DNA of 64,000 nucleotides from Canna indica (taxonomy: Eukaryota; Streptophyta; Magnoliopsida; Zingiberales; Cannaceae): the NCBI GenBank assembly GCA_034359265.1, contig CP136890.1:85957501-86021500 (forward strand), in the 5' to 3' direction. The stretch's first letter is position 1; each line of letters starts with the position of its first letter. Both the position numbers and the translations under genes were made by a program. The notes beneath the pieces were generated by a model. The model ran no database searches. It saw only the letters and a list, made by a program, of their open reading frames with translations, and was not told the origin of the DNA. Positions 11,001 through 23,388 of the stretch are shown here, piece by piece.

Positions 11001-14000
11001 GCAACTCCACTCAGTCAGATCAGATATTATCTGGAAATAAAACATGTAAAATTTTGCAGAAAATCACGGCCCAAAACCAAGTTCTGAATGATTGGTTATA
11101 TTCTAGCTCTTGTAACCTATTGGACCAATATTGATTTAGAACAAGTTGTATACTAACCTAATACCACAAAGTACCACTGATTAAACAAATGAAAAAGAAA
11201 TAAAATAAATGGTGGTTGAAAAATACTAATAATTGGAATATGTAAATACTGGTTGGAACCAAGGTTTGAAATTTCGTATTTGGAAAAACTGGTATACGGT
11301 ACACCCGGTATCGATACATACCGGGTGGTAACGCCCAGTATGCCTTTTCATCATTTGACCATGGTCAAGTATGGTGTTTTATAGCTTTAAACTCTATTTT
11401 AAACTTCAAATTTGAAGATCAAAGTGAAATTTAACAATATTTGAGTTCAAAACTATGTTTTTCAGCTTAAAAATAAAAAATACCGGTATCCCTTTTTGGT
11501 ACTAGACCGTAGTACCGTGTGTCAGTACGGTACGGTATGGTACATAATGGTACCGGCCAAATACCAGTATCGGTACGAAATTTGAGATGTTGAACCTTGG
11601 TTGGAACCTGCCAATCCAACTAAACACCAGCAGCAATTGCGCTTGAAATACTGATGATATTTTATCTTCATTCATGAACATCTGAGGGTATAGATTGGCA
11701 TACGCCTAATTATCTTTGTAACTTGTAGGATAGAATGCTAAAACCAGTACTAAAAACCTTGGTGGCAAATACGCAAGTTACCAAAGAAAATAACATGTAA
11801 GCCACAGGCCCACATGTAAAATAAATTCTGTGTTTGTTCTTGAAACCAGTTTGTTTTTCCTCACAGTTTTGCTTTTGCATGGGAAACAAAAAGGAATGTG
11901 GTAAAAGTACCATAGAATAAGTGTGAAGATCACAATCTAGATAAAAATTAATCAACCTTTTCATCCCAAAGATTCTCCTCATACAAAAATTTCAATTTTC
12001 CAAAACATCTAGCTCAAGATATCCGCAGAGAGGTATCTATTGATTGCTCCCACGAATTAAAAGATCAGAACCACAACAACCAAAGAGCACATGCAAACTT
12101 CTGAATACCCACAAAAAATGCACTTCTACTGAAAGCACTGACTAAACATGTTAACAATCAATTGGCTTTCCACTCACTAATCACTTGATCATAACATATA
12201 AATGCTTGTTTGACTATAACTGTGTATAGAGGATATATACCTTTGACTATACCTGTGTATTTGCCTGACCAAAACTTGATGGATCCAAGGATATATCAAT
12301 TCCTCCAATATGTTCCGAGAATTCTCTTTCACCTAAAAGATGTCTCCACTTATTTCCAAAGATTACCTGAACATGCAATAAACACTTTAATTAAGAAAAG
12401 AGTCACATTCAAAATACTGAGAAATAATTACTTGAAAGCATCCAATCCATGACTAAAGATTGAAGTTTTTAAAGTGCTTTAAATTTCTGCCTGGACTGCC
12501 CAGTACAGGCCAAACGGATGAGGGCCGGATACTTGGACCACCAGCATACCAGAGAAATTGTCTACACCGGACACACAGTTCAGTTCAGCTAAGTACTGAC
12601 CCATACTTTGTCAGTACGAGTGCGTACCAGTTGGTTTGGATCAATACACATTTATTTTCTTTCTTTTTTTTGTTCAACTCGAGCTTGTTTTAATTTTCTT
12701 TCATTTTTTCAAATTGTGGCAAAATCTTTGGGATTCTCTTGTCATTTTGAATTACTGTGAATCTTATCATTTTTGTCAAGATTTAACTTGGTTTTTATTT
12801 ATTTTTTTCTTTTATTGTCATATTCAGCATACTCAAATTCTGTTATATAACATAACATCACAATTAAGTAGGAAAAGCTTGCAAGAATTAAATCAAAATA
12901 AGAACAAACTTTACCACATTGCTATTGAACTAGATAAGCTAATTATACTAGTGGGTTTATCTGATTGATACTGGGATAATGTATACCAAACAATTTAGCA
13001 TAAAATAGTCATTGAAGTGGGCAGAAACCATGGACAGTAACAAAATTAGAAATGCAAAGAAAAGACCACAGATACACTTAACATACATTGCTGTTTGATG
13101 TCTGGAAGTTAGCCCAGATGGAATGAACTAAATGGTTGTTACTTTTTGCTCCACCATTTCTCCATAAAAACTGAAAAAAATGGAATGAAGAAACAATAAT
13201 CAATATCATTTTATGGAGCTGTTCCTGAATTATTCAGTGAATAACAGAACTTACATTAGACAAAGAACTCAACTTTTCATGATTATCTGAATGTTCATTT
13301 CTTGAGTTCCAAACAAGTGAAACTTGTACTTTTCCTGCAAAAAGAAATTGGGCCATAATCTTACTTTGATGGCAAAACATATGTAAATCTTGCTGCTAAG
13401 GTTTACTGACCATTTAGATATCGATCTTGAAGTGGTAGGGATGTATTATATGTTGTTACAGCCATCTGAAATTCCACAGGTACAACATATAAATCATATT
13501 GTTTAAGGGAACACTAACATCAAACTTTATCACAAATATTATTATGTTGAAATTAATTATTTAAATTCAATTCCTTAATTTTTAAAATGAAAAGTTGGTA
13601 AAATTAAATTATTAATATCAGACTCTGTTATCAAAGCCAAAACAAACATAGCATTTGGGAATCTGATCTGATCTGATCGTGATCCTCTTGTCTGAGATCT
13701 AAACAAAGGCGGGATAAGATATAGGCTTATCCTAGGGGATTCTTATCTTAATTAATTCCAACTAAAATCCTATCATACGAAACAAACAAGGTATAAGAGC
13801 TTATCAAAGTTAAAAATAGATAATGATATTGACTAAGCATGTGCTCAGGGAGAGATTGGCCGAGCAAATTGGATAGAAGCTCCTCCTGGTCCAGCCTATC
13901 ATTATAAAACATACTGATCATGGGCATTCCATATTTGTTGCATATGTAAAAAAAATGACCTCAAAGTATAACATGTCCTAGAACCCATTTCAGAGATGAG

Positions 14001-17000
14001 TATTGCATAACTATGGCACCTGACATTTTTAGTTCCAAGTAAGATGAAAAAAGTGGGTGGCATTAGATCACTGACCTCCAAGGCTCCAACATTAAACTAT
14101 GTTAGATTGTCTTGAACACGAATCTTAACCATTTTCAGTGTAGAGATAGATTGTCACCGGAAGTGTTAACTAAAGACATCCCTACAAGAGGTCAATGGCT
14201 GGGAAAATATAAGGGAAAATTAATAAAAATGGCCCGAACTTTGACGTTTTTAACAAATATGACCCATTGTTTTATTTGAAACAAATATGTATTCCAACTT
14301 TTAAAATTAAAACAATTATAGACTCCCGTTAGATTTATGTTTATTTACCCGTTATGTGTTGACATGGAATGTCACGTCAGCACGTAAAAATTATTTTTTA
14401 AATTCAGGATGCCACATCATCATTAATCCTACGCGGCAGATTTTTTTAAAAAAAATAGGGAAAATTAACAAAAATGGCCTGAACTTTGACGTTTTTAACA
14501 AATATGACGTGGAACGACACGTCAGCACATAAAAATTGTTTTTTAAATTCAGGATATCACGTCATCATTAATCCTACGTGGCAGATTTTTTTAAAAAAAT
14601 ATTAAAAAACTAAAACTAATCCATGTCACCAGCACAACTTAATAACTTCAAACCTAATATCCGACCAAATTAAAAAACTAAAATCTGTCGCCCACTCGAC
14701 TCGACACCCTTGACGAAGGTGTTCCTATCGCCGGCGCCTCACGTCGCTTGCCATTGTCACTGGCGCCTCACCTCGACTGGTCTCGCCTCACGTCGCCTAT
14801 TATTGTCGGCGCCTCACCCCGAAGATTTTTTTTCTTATTTCTTGCCTGGTCTCGTCGGCGCCTCACCCTAAAGGTAAATTTATTGCCTAACCTTTCTTGC
14901 AGGCCCGAGATACCTATTTTTTGTCACCGAAACTTGTCGCCTGAACCCTAAACCTATATATCAATCTAACTACATACCATGGTTCGTAGATCAAATCGAC
15001 AACGGATGACTATTTTACCTACACGACGAGATACATCATCAGCTTCCTCTCCAGTATATTTTATCTTGAATGCATTTTTATATCAGTTCGTTTAATTAAA
15101 TCAGTATCAGTATATTGATATGTATACTGATATTAGCGACGACAATAAGTATATGCCGGCGACAATAAGTGACGTGAGGCGAGACCGGTCAAGGTGATGC
15201 GCTGGCGACAATAGCAGGCGACGTGAGGCGCCGGCGTCAGGAACACCTTCGTCGAGGGTGTCGAGTCGAGTGGGCGGCAGGTTTTAGTTTTTTAATTTGG
15301 TCGGATATTAGGTTTGAAGTTTTTAAGTTGTGGTGGTGACGTGGATTAGTTTTATTTTTTTAATATTTTTTAAAAAAACCTGCTACGTAGGATTAATGAT
15401 GACGTGGCATCCTAAATTTAAAAAATAATTTTTATGTGCTAACATGGCATTCCACGTCAGCACATAACGGGTAAATAAACAGAGATCTAATGAGAGTCTA
15501 TAATTTTTATAATTTCAAAAGTTAGAATACATATTTGTTTCAAATAAAATAATGAGCCATATTTGTTAAAAACGTCAAAGTTAAGACCACTTTCATTAAT
15601 TTTTCCTTTTTAAAAAAAAAATTCTGCCACGTAGGATTAATGATGACGTGGCATCCCGGATTTAAAAAACAATTTTTATGTGTTGACGTGGCGTTCCACG
15701 TCAGCACATAACGGGTAAATAAACAGAGATCTAATGGGAGTCCATAATTGTTATAATTTCAAAAGTTGGAATACATATTTGTTTGAAAAAAAAGAATGGA
15801 CTATATTTGTTAAAAACGTCAAAGTTCGGGCCATTTTCATTCATTTATGTAGTGACACTTAAAACCATGCATATAATATCATTATATGGTAATGGCTAGC
15901 AGTATCATAAGACAAGTAATAACTATTTCCACCATTCACCATGTTTTTACATAATCAATAGAATACTCTTATAGCAAAACCAGAATAAATTTAGGATATT
16001 AGTAGTTCTATGAATGAAGGGGATGTATTTATGTACTGTTTGTATCTAATATCATGATAACTAAATTCTTCTTTAAGAAATTAAGTTGGTTATTTAGTTA
16101 GCTCTAGGGAGGTCAATCCTTGAGGCCTATATTACGCAGAAAACAATTATATCATCAAGCAAGCCTCTAAACTTCAGAACTAGCACTCCATCCCAATTGA
16201 AACAAGTAAAAAGTTTCCTAGATATTTTGAGTGAGCAACTTAAATTTCATACAGCTTGAGTTCACCAAGACATTCTTCTTATGTGAGAAACCTTTGCAGC
16301 CAAATAACAAAAAGGAAAGGGATATTCAATAACTTATTTCTCCCAATAAGTATCCAAACCTAAAGATGAATAATAACCACCATCATACCATTATAGATTT
16401 GATATGACTCAAACATAGCAGCAAAAGTTGATTCCTTTAAAAAAACTTAAATTTCAAGTAATTAATAAAGTAATAGTGAAATTATAATATATCACTCGTA
16501 TCAATTTGTTATGGTGAAAAATAAATCATTTGCAATTTTCTAGAATCATGTGTAAGTAGGGAATCAAAGATTCATCTGGGAAGGGAGAATGTATAAATGA
16601 GGTGCCTCTTCAAGGGAAAAAAACTACTTTTCTTTTTCCTTACCTAAGCTGCAACAATCAACCTTACTATTGTCATGATGTGAGGCTTGCTCACTATGTA
16701 TCATAAGCATGTCATCCAAGAAAAGTTCAGCAAGAAAAAGAGCATTACTGCTATGATGTTCATTTTGACAAACAATTCACTTTATTTGAGCATTAGCAAC
16801 TAGGTGATGAAGTGGAAACCATAAGGACATGAAACTGTCTAGACATCTCGACAATGAAATAATATGAACAAAGTAATAAGTAAAAGCTAACCTGTACATA
16901 TCGCAGCTCACCAGTACCCAAGTCTTCGTTGAATGGCTCAACTTTTAACTTGGAAATACCTATTATAGTTAGATGTTGCAGTAAGACCAGATTTTTTGAG

Positions 17001-20000
17001 ATATAAAAAAAAACAGAAAAAGAGCTAAAAACTTTACATATATGAACACAGAGAAAGAGACCTGCCTTCTTTTAAGAGATCAACTGCAGCATTAATATTT
17101 GGGTGATGTGCTGGGAAAACAGAAAACAGCCAATTTGTAAGAAATGGAGCACCAAACAATAGTCATTGCAACTCATAAAAGGTACAACAAACAAATTGTG
17201 TTTCAGATATGCTGAAGTCCTAATATGCAGTATGCACAACTATCTGGTGACTTCAATCTAGAAATTTTATTGTCTTAGTATTAACATCCTTGCTAAAGCC
17301 CAAAGCCCAATTAATATCCCAAAATCAAACCTTAATTAGTACTTATAGCATGTGAGGCTGTAGTCCAATGGCGACTCCACGCATCCAAGGATAGTCCTCT
17401 CCTACATAGGCCCCTTCCAAGCCTAGTACTAATTCTACTGTTAACATTGGTTGTCACAACCTCATGGAATCTTTCTGATTCTGATTGTATTATCCTGCCA
17501 ATCTCACTCCAGATGCCTATGAAGTACAAAGAACTAGGAGTTTTTCCTTGTCTAAGTCTAGCAATCGAGTTGACGTGCAAATCAAACCCAATATGGATTA
17601 GTGTTCTGTGGATCCATCTATAAAAGAAGGAAAAAAATTGATGATGTAGAAACACGATCGAAAACAAATCCACTTTGCTTAATAAATATACTATATATAA
17701 ACTACTCTCGTCAATGCAATGAACCACATTAAAGTGGATTCATATAGATCAGTTTGGTCTGATTAAATATAGGTTGATATTGATAAGCAAGTTAGAATTC
17801 AGTATTAGCTGATACTATTTGGTCATATAAAAATCGTTAGGCCAAAGCACATTCAGTTCTAGCATATTCTTCAAGTGAACTCCTATCTCTGCCCATGTTA
17901 AATGAGTGGGTGACCAATTTTCCTAAAAGCTTAATGTGTTAGGAAAGTGTTCATTCCATATTTTTATTCTTAACTCGCTTGCTCACATGTGGGTGGTGGA
18001 CTTGACTGAACTCACAAACTGATCCAAGCCCAACATGTGCACCGAGTCACTAATTTAACTTAATCTGGGGTATTTTTAAAAAAAAGAAACACTGGCAGGA
18101 TTGAGCATAGGATCTCTTGCCGTAATATCATGTTTAATGTGAACCATGACTAGTTTCCTAAAAGCTTAAACAATTAGGAAAGGCTACAACCCATACATTT
18201 ATACTGTTAACAGCCCATAGTACCATATGATAAACATCTGATCTCTTGTATGGTGCAGAATGCTACTTGTGTAGAAACATATTGGAGCATTGATGATATA
18301 TTCAGAGATAAATATCATTGAGGATAACTGGATGTTATTAACAATCAAAAACGAAAAAGAAAGAAAAAGAAAACAATGTTGACTGATGAATAACATTTGG
18401 TTGGAGTGTTGGACAAAACAATTAAAGAATGCTAAAACATGGAATATTATGATATATGATACTAGGACTGCACTATTCTCAAAGGAACTTGGTGTGTAAT
18501 ACCATATCCTTGGTACTAGTACACCATAATTCATGCCAATATATTTACCATGTCCTGCTAATATCGTTCTCTTTTGTCGTAATCTTTTAATTATGGTGTG
18601 TACTATATTTGAAGATATCATCCATATTATTTGTGATTGTAAACACAATATATGTGGAAACTAAGTAACTAATAACTAATATACATCAAGAAGAAAAATG
18701 CGATGGCTACAGCAAAAAATAAACATAAACATATTTACATCCCCTCTACTTCACACATAGTTATAGGTTTCAATTGACTTTCCTACTTATTTATGTTTCT
18801 CTTTTCTTTTTCTCTACCTGAACATACTCCCTTATAGAGATTGTCAAATTGATTAGTGTTAACCAATTTTCGGCCAATTCTAGTTCAATTCAATTAATGT
18901 TAGACAATTCCATCAGAGTTTTGAGTTTTGGATTTGAGGTTGAGAAATAGATACAGGGGAGTTCATTATATTCAATAAATGTCATAGTTATGCCAGCTTT
19001 TTGCATTAAGAGGAACCAATCAGCTAGCAGCTAGATAGAATAATTATTAAATCTCAGCAAAGCACAACTTAAGGACAAAGACCCACTTCTACCTCTATTT
19101 GATTGATTGAATTTCTCTTATAAGGAAAAGAAGGAAAATCTGATAATATACTCCTCAAGTTCTACAATAATACAAAAACTATTGATTCTTTTCTACGGAA
19201 TCAACCATAACAACTACATAGGTTAGCAAAAGATCCACTTTACCTGACCTAAATCATAAACCTAACTCGAGCTGATCTATGCCCAACCTATAAGTTTGCA
19301 TTTTGGGTCAGCTAATGGATATTTAGTTGTTAAGAAAATTATGTACCACAACTAGGAGCAAATAAATAGGATTAGGAATCCCATCGGCCAGATAGAACAA
19401 TTAAGGTATTAAATGTATAATATTTTACAAGATTAAACAATTAAGATATTGAATATAATGAACTTCCCCATATGCCAGATTTTAGATGAATCTACTGACT
19501 TACTAAGTGAGTTCCTAACATGTCTACCACAATATGCTATATGGCTATATGGCTAAGGTGTTGAGCCCTGGGGACCACCTCTTTATAAAAGAGGTACATT
19601 GACGTCCCTCTCTAGATTCTATATTGTCGAGAAGCTGATACATTGAAGTGTCCTAACTCCTAAGAATATACATCATTTTGCATCTAGGTATAATTACAGA
19701 AGTCTCAAATTTAAACTGGAGAACTTTTCATGAGAAACTTAATTGATCAAAGATGACAGAATGTAAACCTCTACACATTGGAATATCCACAATGTCATGT
19801 GTTCCTTCTTGGTATAATCCAATCAAAGGTGTGTCAGATGAACCACGAACAGCGAGCTTTGCCCGACATCTCCATCCCCACTGCAACCATTCACAAAAAT
19901 ATTCACAAAAGAATCAACTAACAACCAATAAATATGTAGTTGCTTTAAGAGCATCCATTGGCATCATATAAAAAGCAAAAATAAGTAGCGGTCAATTGGA

Positions 20001-21101
20001 AAAGCCTATAAGTATTAGTTGCACATATGCCACATAAAACAAATAGTTTGATCCATACTCCTCTTGTGATTGGTATGCAAAATTAATGTCAACCAAAACT
20101 TCTAAATTATTGCCAAATCCTAGCCAAGGCAAATCTAGGCATGAAATAAACTCATGCTCTTCAAAGGGACCGCTTGTCAATGGAAAATTACAAAAAAATT
20201 GAAAGAGCCAACAAATACAAGGCCCTGAGTATGATTCTATGAGTGGGAATTTTCATATAAAGCATCTTTAGTGTTCACTTAGAAGTTAGAACAGCCCCTT
20301 TGTTGTTGTTTTTCTTTCTGTGAACAAGTCAACAGTAACGGAACAAAGGATTCAATGGATCACGCAAGCAAACTGCACGACACCAATGACCAGAAAGAAT
20401 CACTAGTACTAAGATCCCTAAAACAACAAGCTTAAGTTATGGAAGAAAGAAATTTCTACCATACTTATGATTCTCCCTTTTATCAACATGACTGACGCTA
20501 CTCTCACCAAGTTACAACAATAACCAAAATGTTAAACTACTCTCCTCTGTCTATTGACTCATCATATCATTAAGAGAGACATTCCGCATCGTTGAGTCTA
20601 CCGATAATCGAGTAAATATCAACAAAAGAAAAGGTGCAAATGAACACTAAGATGCACGCAATTCCAATGGTTTTTGCAGAAATGCACTATAGCCAAAAAG
20701 AAGACCTACCAATCCACCACTCTCGAAGGTAAAATCTGAGACGCCAAGGCTCTTGAAGAACTCGGTGGCTTCTTGGAGCACGGGGGGGCAATCAAGATTC
20801 CACTCGTGGGTGCAGCCGGAACACCTAAAACAATCAACAAGAAGATAAATTATCATAAAATTAAGCGTGTTTATCGTCAGAGGCGGAGATTACGAGCGTA
20901 CAACTGGAAATGTGGGCATTGAAGGGCAGTGGAGGCTGCTGCGGCGGCAGGGTCGAAGGAGGAGGAAGAAGAAGAGGGGTGAAGGCGGAGGGTAGAAGGG
21001 TTTCCACGATGGGGAAGGGAGGACGGAGCGGCAGGAGGCGTAGGCTTTCGAGTGGCGAGGCGAGCCGAGACGGTAGCGGCCGGGAGGAGCGACAGAGCCA
21101 T
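8037..21101 (-). CDS. TrmA/RlmD-like RNA (uracil-5)-methyltransferase, 15 exons
   Basis: Exons on the minus strand, 5' to 3': 21101-20902, 20824-20710, 19880-19769, 17110-17066, 16959-16892, 13465-13411, 13334-13255, 13170-13087, 12366-12253, 10998-10880, 10787-10670, 10585-10452, 10355-10202, 10029-9950, 8142-8037. They sum to 1,584 nt (527 residues plus stop) with phase kept at every join. Family features seen: Fe-S cysteines CPHFQLCSGC (C62, C68, C71) plus C141; SAM-binding VVDLYAGSG (310-318); VVVVDPPRKG (381-390); nucleophile motif YISCGW (C459). A lysine-rich tail ends the protein. By family it transfers a methyl group from SAM to uracil C5 in RNA; the target RNA is unknown. It matches the Arabidopsis At3g21300 type. 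The start MALSLLPAAT, followed by an S/P/R-rich stretch without acidic residues, suggests a chloroplast or mitochondrial transit peptide. An in-frame ATG at 21161 would add 20 hydrophobic residues. Introns 4 and 10 use GC donors. Confidence 0.93.
8553..8800. mobile_element. Possible small MITE in the last intron
   Basis: The left side reads tgctgtttgcttgggag and the right side ctctcaagtaaacatag, an imperfect inverted pair. A further internal copy, caagtaaacatag, lies near 8688. No convincing target duplication was found, so the ends are approximate. Confidence 0.35.
9226..9891. mobile_element. hAT-like non-autonomous element, 666 bp, rich in TACCGGTA words
   Basis: The element has termini CATGGTTCAAAA and TTTTAAACCATG as inverted repeats. 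It is flanked by the direct repeat GTTCCAAC at 9218-9225 and 9892-9899, the 8-bp duplication expected of hAT transposons. The interior is a degenerate series of ccggtat/ataccgg words, which gives meaningless R/Y-rich ORFs on both strands. It lies in intron 14 of the methyltransferase gene. It has no transposase. Confidence 0.8.
10788..10879 (-). other. GC-AG intron 10 of the methyltransferase gene
   Basis: The donor reads AG|GCAAGT, a perfect match to the consensus of GC-donor introns, and the acceptor is tttgcag|GT. Intron length is 92 nt. The join keeps the frame between motif I (DLYAGSG) and the conserved VEIN region, and no GT donor nearby does. Confidence 0.75.
11260..11599. mobile_element. 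hAT-like non-autonomous element, 340 bp, related to the 9226 element
   Basis: The termini are CAAGGTTTGA and TTGAACCTTG. The 8-bp flank GTTGGAAC is present at 11252-11259 and 11600-11607. The interior again has ggtacggtac/ataccagtat words. It lies in intron 9 of the methyltransferase gene. The target word is the reverse complement of the one at the 9226 element. Confidence 0.78.
14212..15860. mobile_element. Large foldback (Mutator-like) element in intron 5
   Basis: The left arm (about 14212-14815) and right arm (about 15140-15860) are inverted copies of each other around a loop of about 330 bp. The outermost termini read gggaaaattaataaaaatgg on the left and the complement of a diverged aaatgaatgaaaatggcc on the right. 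Each arm contains a second internal copy of the terminus (near 14457 and 15607), so the structure is nested: A-A' ... A'-A. The arms share the cacgtcagca and atagactcccgt words found in the MULE termini at 52 kb. No convincing target duplication was found and no transposase is present. The loop-proximal GC-rich part (cggcgcctcacgtcgc) gives no recognised protein. Confidence 0.8.
16960..17065 (-). other. GC-AG intron 4 of the methyltransferase gene
   Basis: The donor is GAAG|GCAGGT and the acceptor is aatag|GTATTTCC. Only this pairing preserves the frame from the conserved HHPNINAAVDLLKEG stretch into ISKLKVEPF. A downstream GT (gcag|gt) would shift the frame. Intron length is 106 nt. Confidence 0.65.
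17111..19768 (-). other. Intron 3 of the methyltransferase gene, no other gene seen
   Basis: This 2.66-kb AT-rich intron contains open frames at 17332-17727 and 18199-18648 (minus). They are low in complexity and have no recognisable domain. I see no terminal repeats that would define a transposon. Confidence 0.6.
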
Positions 21102-21940
21102 AATAGTAGCAGCAAAAAGAAGAAAGCCGAGGAGGATAAGAAGTGTAGGACGAGTCGACAATTAAATTATCGTGAAGAACCCCGGTCTTTCTCATAATTA
21201 ATAATTGGTCCTCTCGTCACTCAAAAAATATCATCATCCATTCATCCTGCCTCCTAGTCCTAATTCATATAAAAACTGATAATAGCGACTTTGTTATGGG
21301 CCACTTTGTAAATAGTCATAAACGAGTAAACGACTAACGAGGCGAAGTAAAACATTGCATACAGGAGTTAACTATTTGGCCTATTTGGCTTTGTTCGCGT
21401 TCTTAAATTTTAAATTATTTTTTCAATTTTAAATATTTTATTTTAGTTAAGTTTATTTTCTTTTATTTGAATGTATCATTTAAACTATTGAACAAAAATA
21501 AAATGTTCCTAAATGCACCCCTTATTTTACATTAGTCAGTGAACCAATTCGTCACATCTGTTAACTTCCAAATATCTTTCAATCAAGTCCTTTACTCATT
21601 TTCTGTCAAAAATGTACACTTCAACGGAAGATAACGTGGCTTCTGGAAAATAATATTAGTGAAATTATTTCAAATGTTTCAATCTAGGTTTTACCCTATT
21701 TTCATATTATTGGGCTTGCTAATTAAAAATATATTTAATAAGTTCATATAGTGCAATTATTAAAGGGACATTTGGTTCCGCACAAATGGCATGTAAAAGC
21801 AAATGCTCGCAAATCGGAGTTGTACTGTAAAATTGTAATTTTTTGTGTGCAGGTGTTTGATTTGTCGCAAATAGAGAAAATGGAGATTGTTACGGGTGTG
21901 TGAGAGGTTGTTGCAAGCAAAAAAAAATTATTGTTAGCGT
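21102..21940. other. Upstream region of the methyltransferase gene, no gene seen
   Basis: The first 100-150 bp upstream of the start codon probably hold the 5' untranslated region and promoter. I cannot place a TATA box with confidence. The rest is AT-rich. From about 21772 the words aagggacatttggttccgc resemble the start of a MITE, but no matching right end was found. Confidence 0.4.
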
Positions 21941-22048
21941 GAGGAAGAGGGAGGCTATCGCGAGTGGGAGGAAGAGAGAGGCTTTCGCGAGTGAGAGAAA
22001 GAGGGAGACTTTCACGAGTGAGAGGAAAGGGGAGGTTTTCGTGAGCAA
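21941..22048 (+). repeat. 27-bp minisatellite, four degenerate copies
   Basis: Consecutive 27-bp units start at 21941, 21968, 21995 and 22022 (core gaggaagagggaggct-tcgcgagtg). On the plus strand they read as a 9-residue repeat of the type RKREAFASE, inside an open frame that runs to 22238. There is no other sign that it is a gene. Confidence 0.8.
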
Positions 22049-22239
22049 GAGGAGACAGTCACGAGATAATCGAGAGCGGAAGGAGGCTCTCGCAAGAGTC
22101 ATGAGCAAAGATGGAGGTTGTCGTAAGCAAGAGATGAAGTCCTATCATTTGCATGTTGCGAATTGGTCTTATGGGCTTTTTGGGCTGCAAGCCTGCAACA
22201 CAATTTGCAACTTGCAATTGCAATCTATAAAAATTTAAT

Positions 22240-23385
22240 ATTATAGTTAAATTTTTTTTAACAAAGATAAAAAATCACAATGTGTTCATACTAGGATTCG
22301 AACCAAATAATTTAATTGATCAAATATTATAAATATAAATGCTAGAAGTCTTTCCGTAAGCAACCAAATAATCTCTAATAAGTGAACTTTGAGAAGTAAA
22401 CTAAGTTGAAAGAATAAAAAGGTTTTAGAAATTAAATCTAATAGACATTCAGACCTCGACTTGGATAATTCAAGATAATATTGAGTTCATTTGCTTATTC
22501 AAATTTTATAAATCATTTATTAGATGCTCTCAAGAATCCACTTGAATTAATCCTAGAATCATGCCAAGAATAATTGTTTTAGAAAATTAATAATTTCATC
22601 TTTTTTCTTGTGTTTGGTTGATCCCTTGGTTGATGCTCGATTCACAAGTAATTTTGGTTTTGTTTAATTTCCGACCAACCTTACTTTATAGTGTTATTTA
22701 CATTACATCCTAAGATGTTCATATATTAACGAACATATTTAAAAATTTTGTAACAAAAATATTGTCAACTATAAATTAATTTGTTAACAAATCTATCATT
22801 AAGTTGGTGTTATGTTCCTCTTAAATTGATAATATGTCACTATGTTTCTATAAGGTAATCATACACACTACAAATAAATTTTTTGATTGATTTTTTCTTT
22901 TAATTTTTTTTGCTCATTTACTTAATATAAATCCTTATCATTATATATATAAATTCTTACCAAGAAATCATGAAGTAATAAAAAAATAATCAAAAATTTG
23001 TTTGCCACATATATAGTGATGTCCTAAAGCTCGTACGAGAATAGAGGTCCGTTCGTTTCACATGTTTCTGAGGGACAACACTTCGCTTATGAAAAAACAT
23101 CATGGACGTGACATAAGTCATGCTCGGTACAATACATCAGGGGTCATTTTTCTATTACTCTAAATTGAAGTAACGAACAAGGCTATAAATTTCAGCAATA
23201 CCTTTGATTTCTCCATCACCCAATGTTTTCACCTAGCACTTCTCTTGATAACTTTTTTGGCTGTGTGATGGCAAAAGGTGATAGATCTCTATGTTCTTCG
23301 ATCTCCTCACCTCTCGCCATGCATGATGCCCCATGGACGGTGATACGTGGCCGGGAGTTTGCAGTGTTGATGATGTATGGCCATG
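22240..23385. other. Intergenic, AT-rich, no gene seen
   Basis: No recognisable protein, RNA gene or transposon end was found. A ggattcgaacc word at about 22294 resembles a tRNA T-arm, but no cloverleaf surrounds it. Confidence 0.5.
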
Positions 23386-23388
23386 AGG

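Noticed and set aside
20861..21197. Alternative overlapping frames across the first methyltransferase exon
   Set aside because: Only the frame with TALQCPHFQL joins exon 2 to form the conserved cysteine cluster.
22280..22320. tRNA-like T-arm word ggattcgaacc
   Set aside because: No acceptor stem, D-arm or anticodon arm can be built around it.
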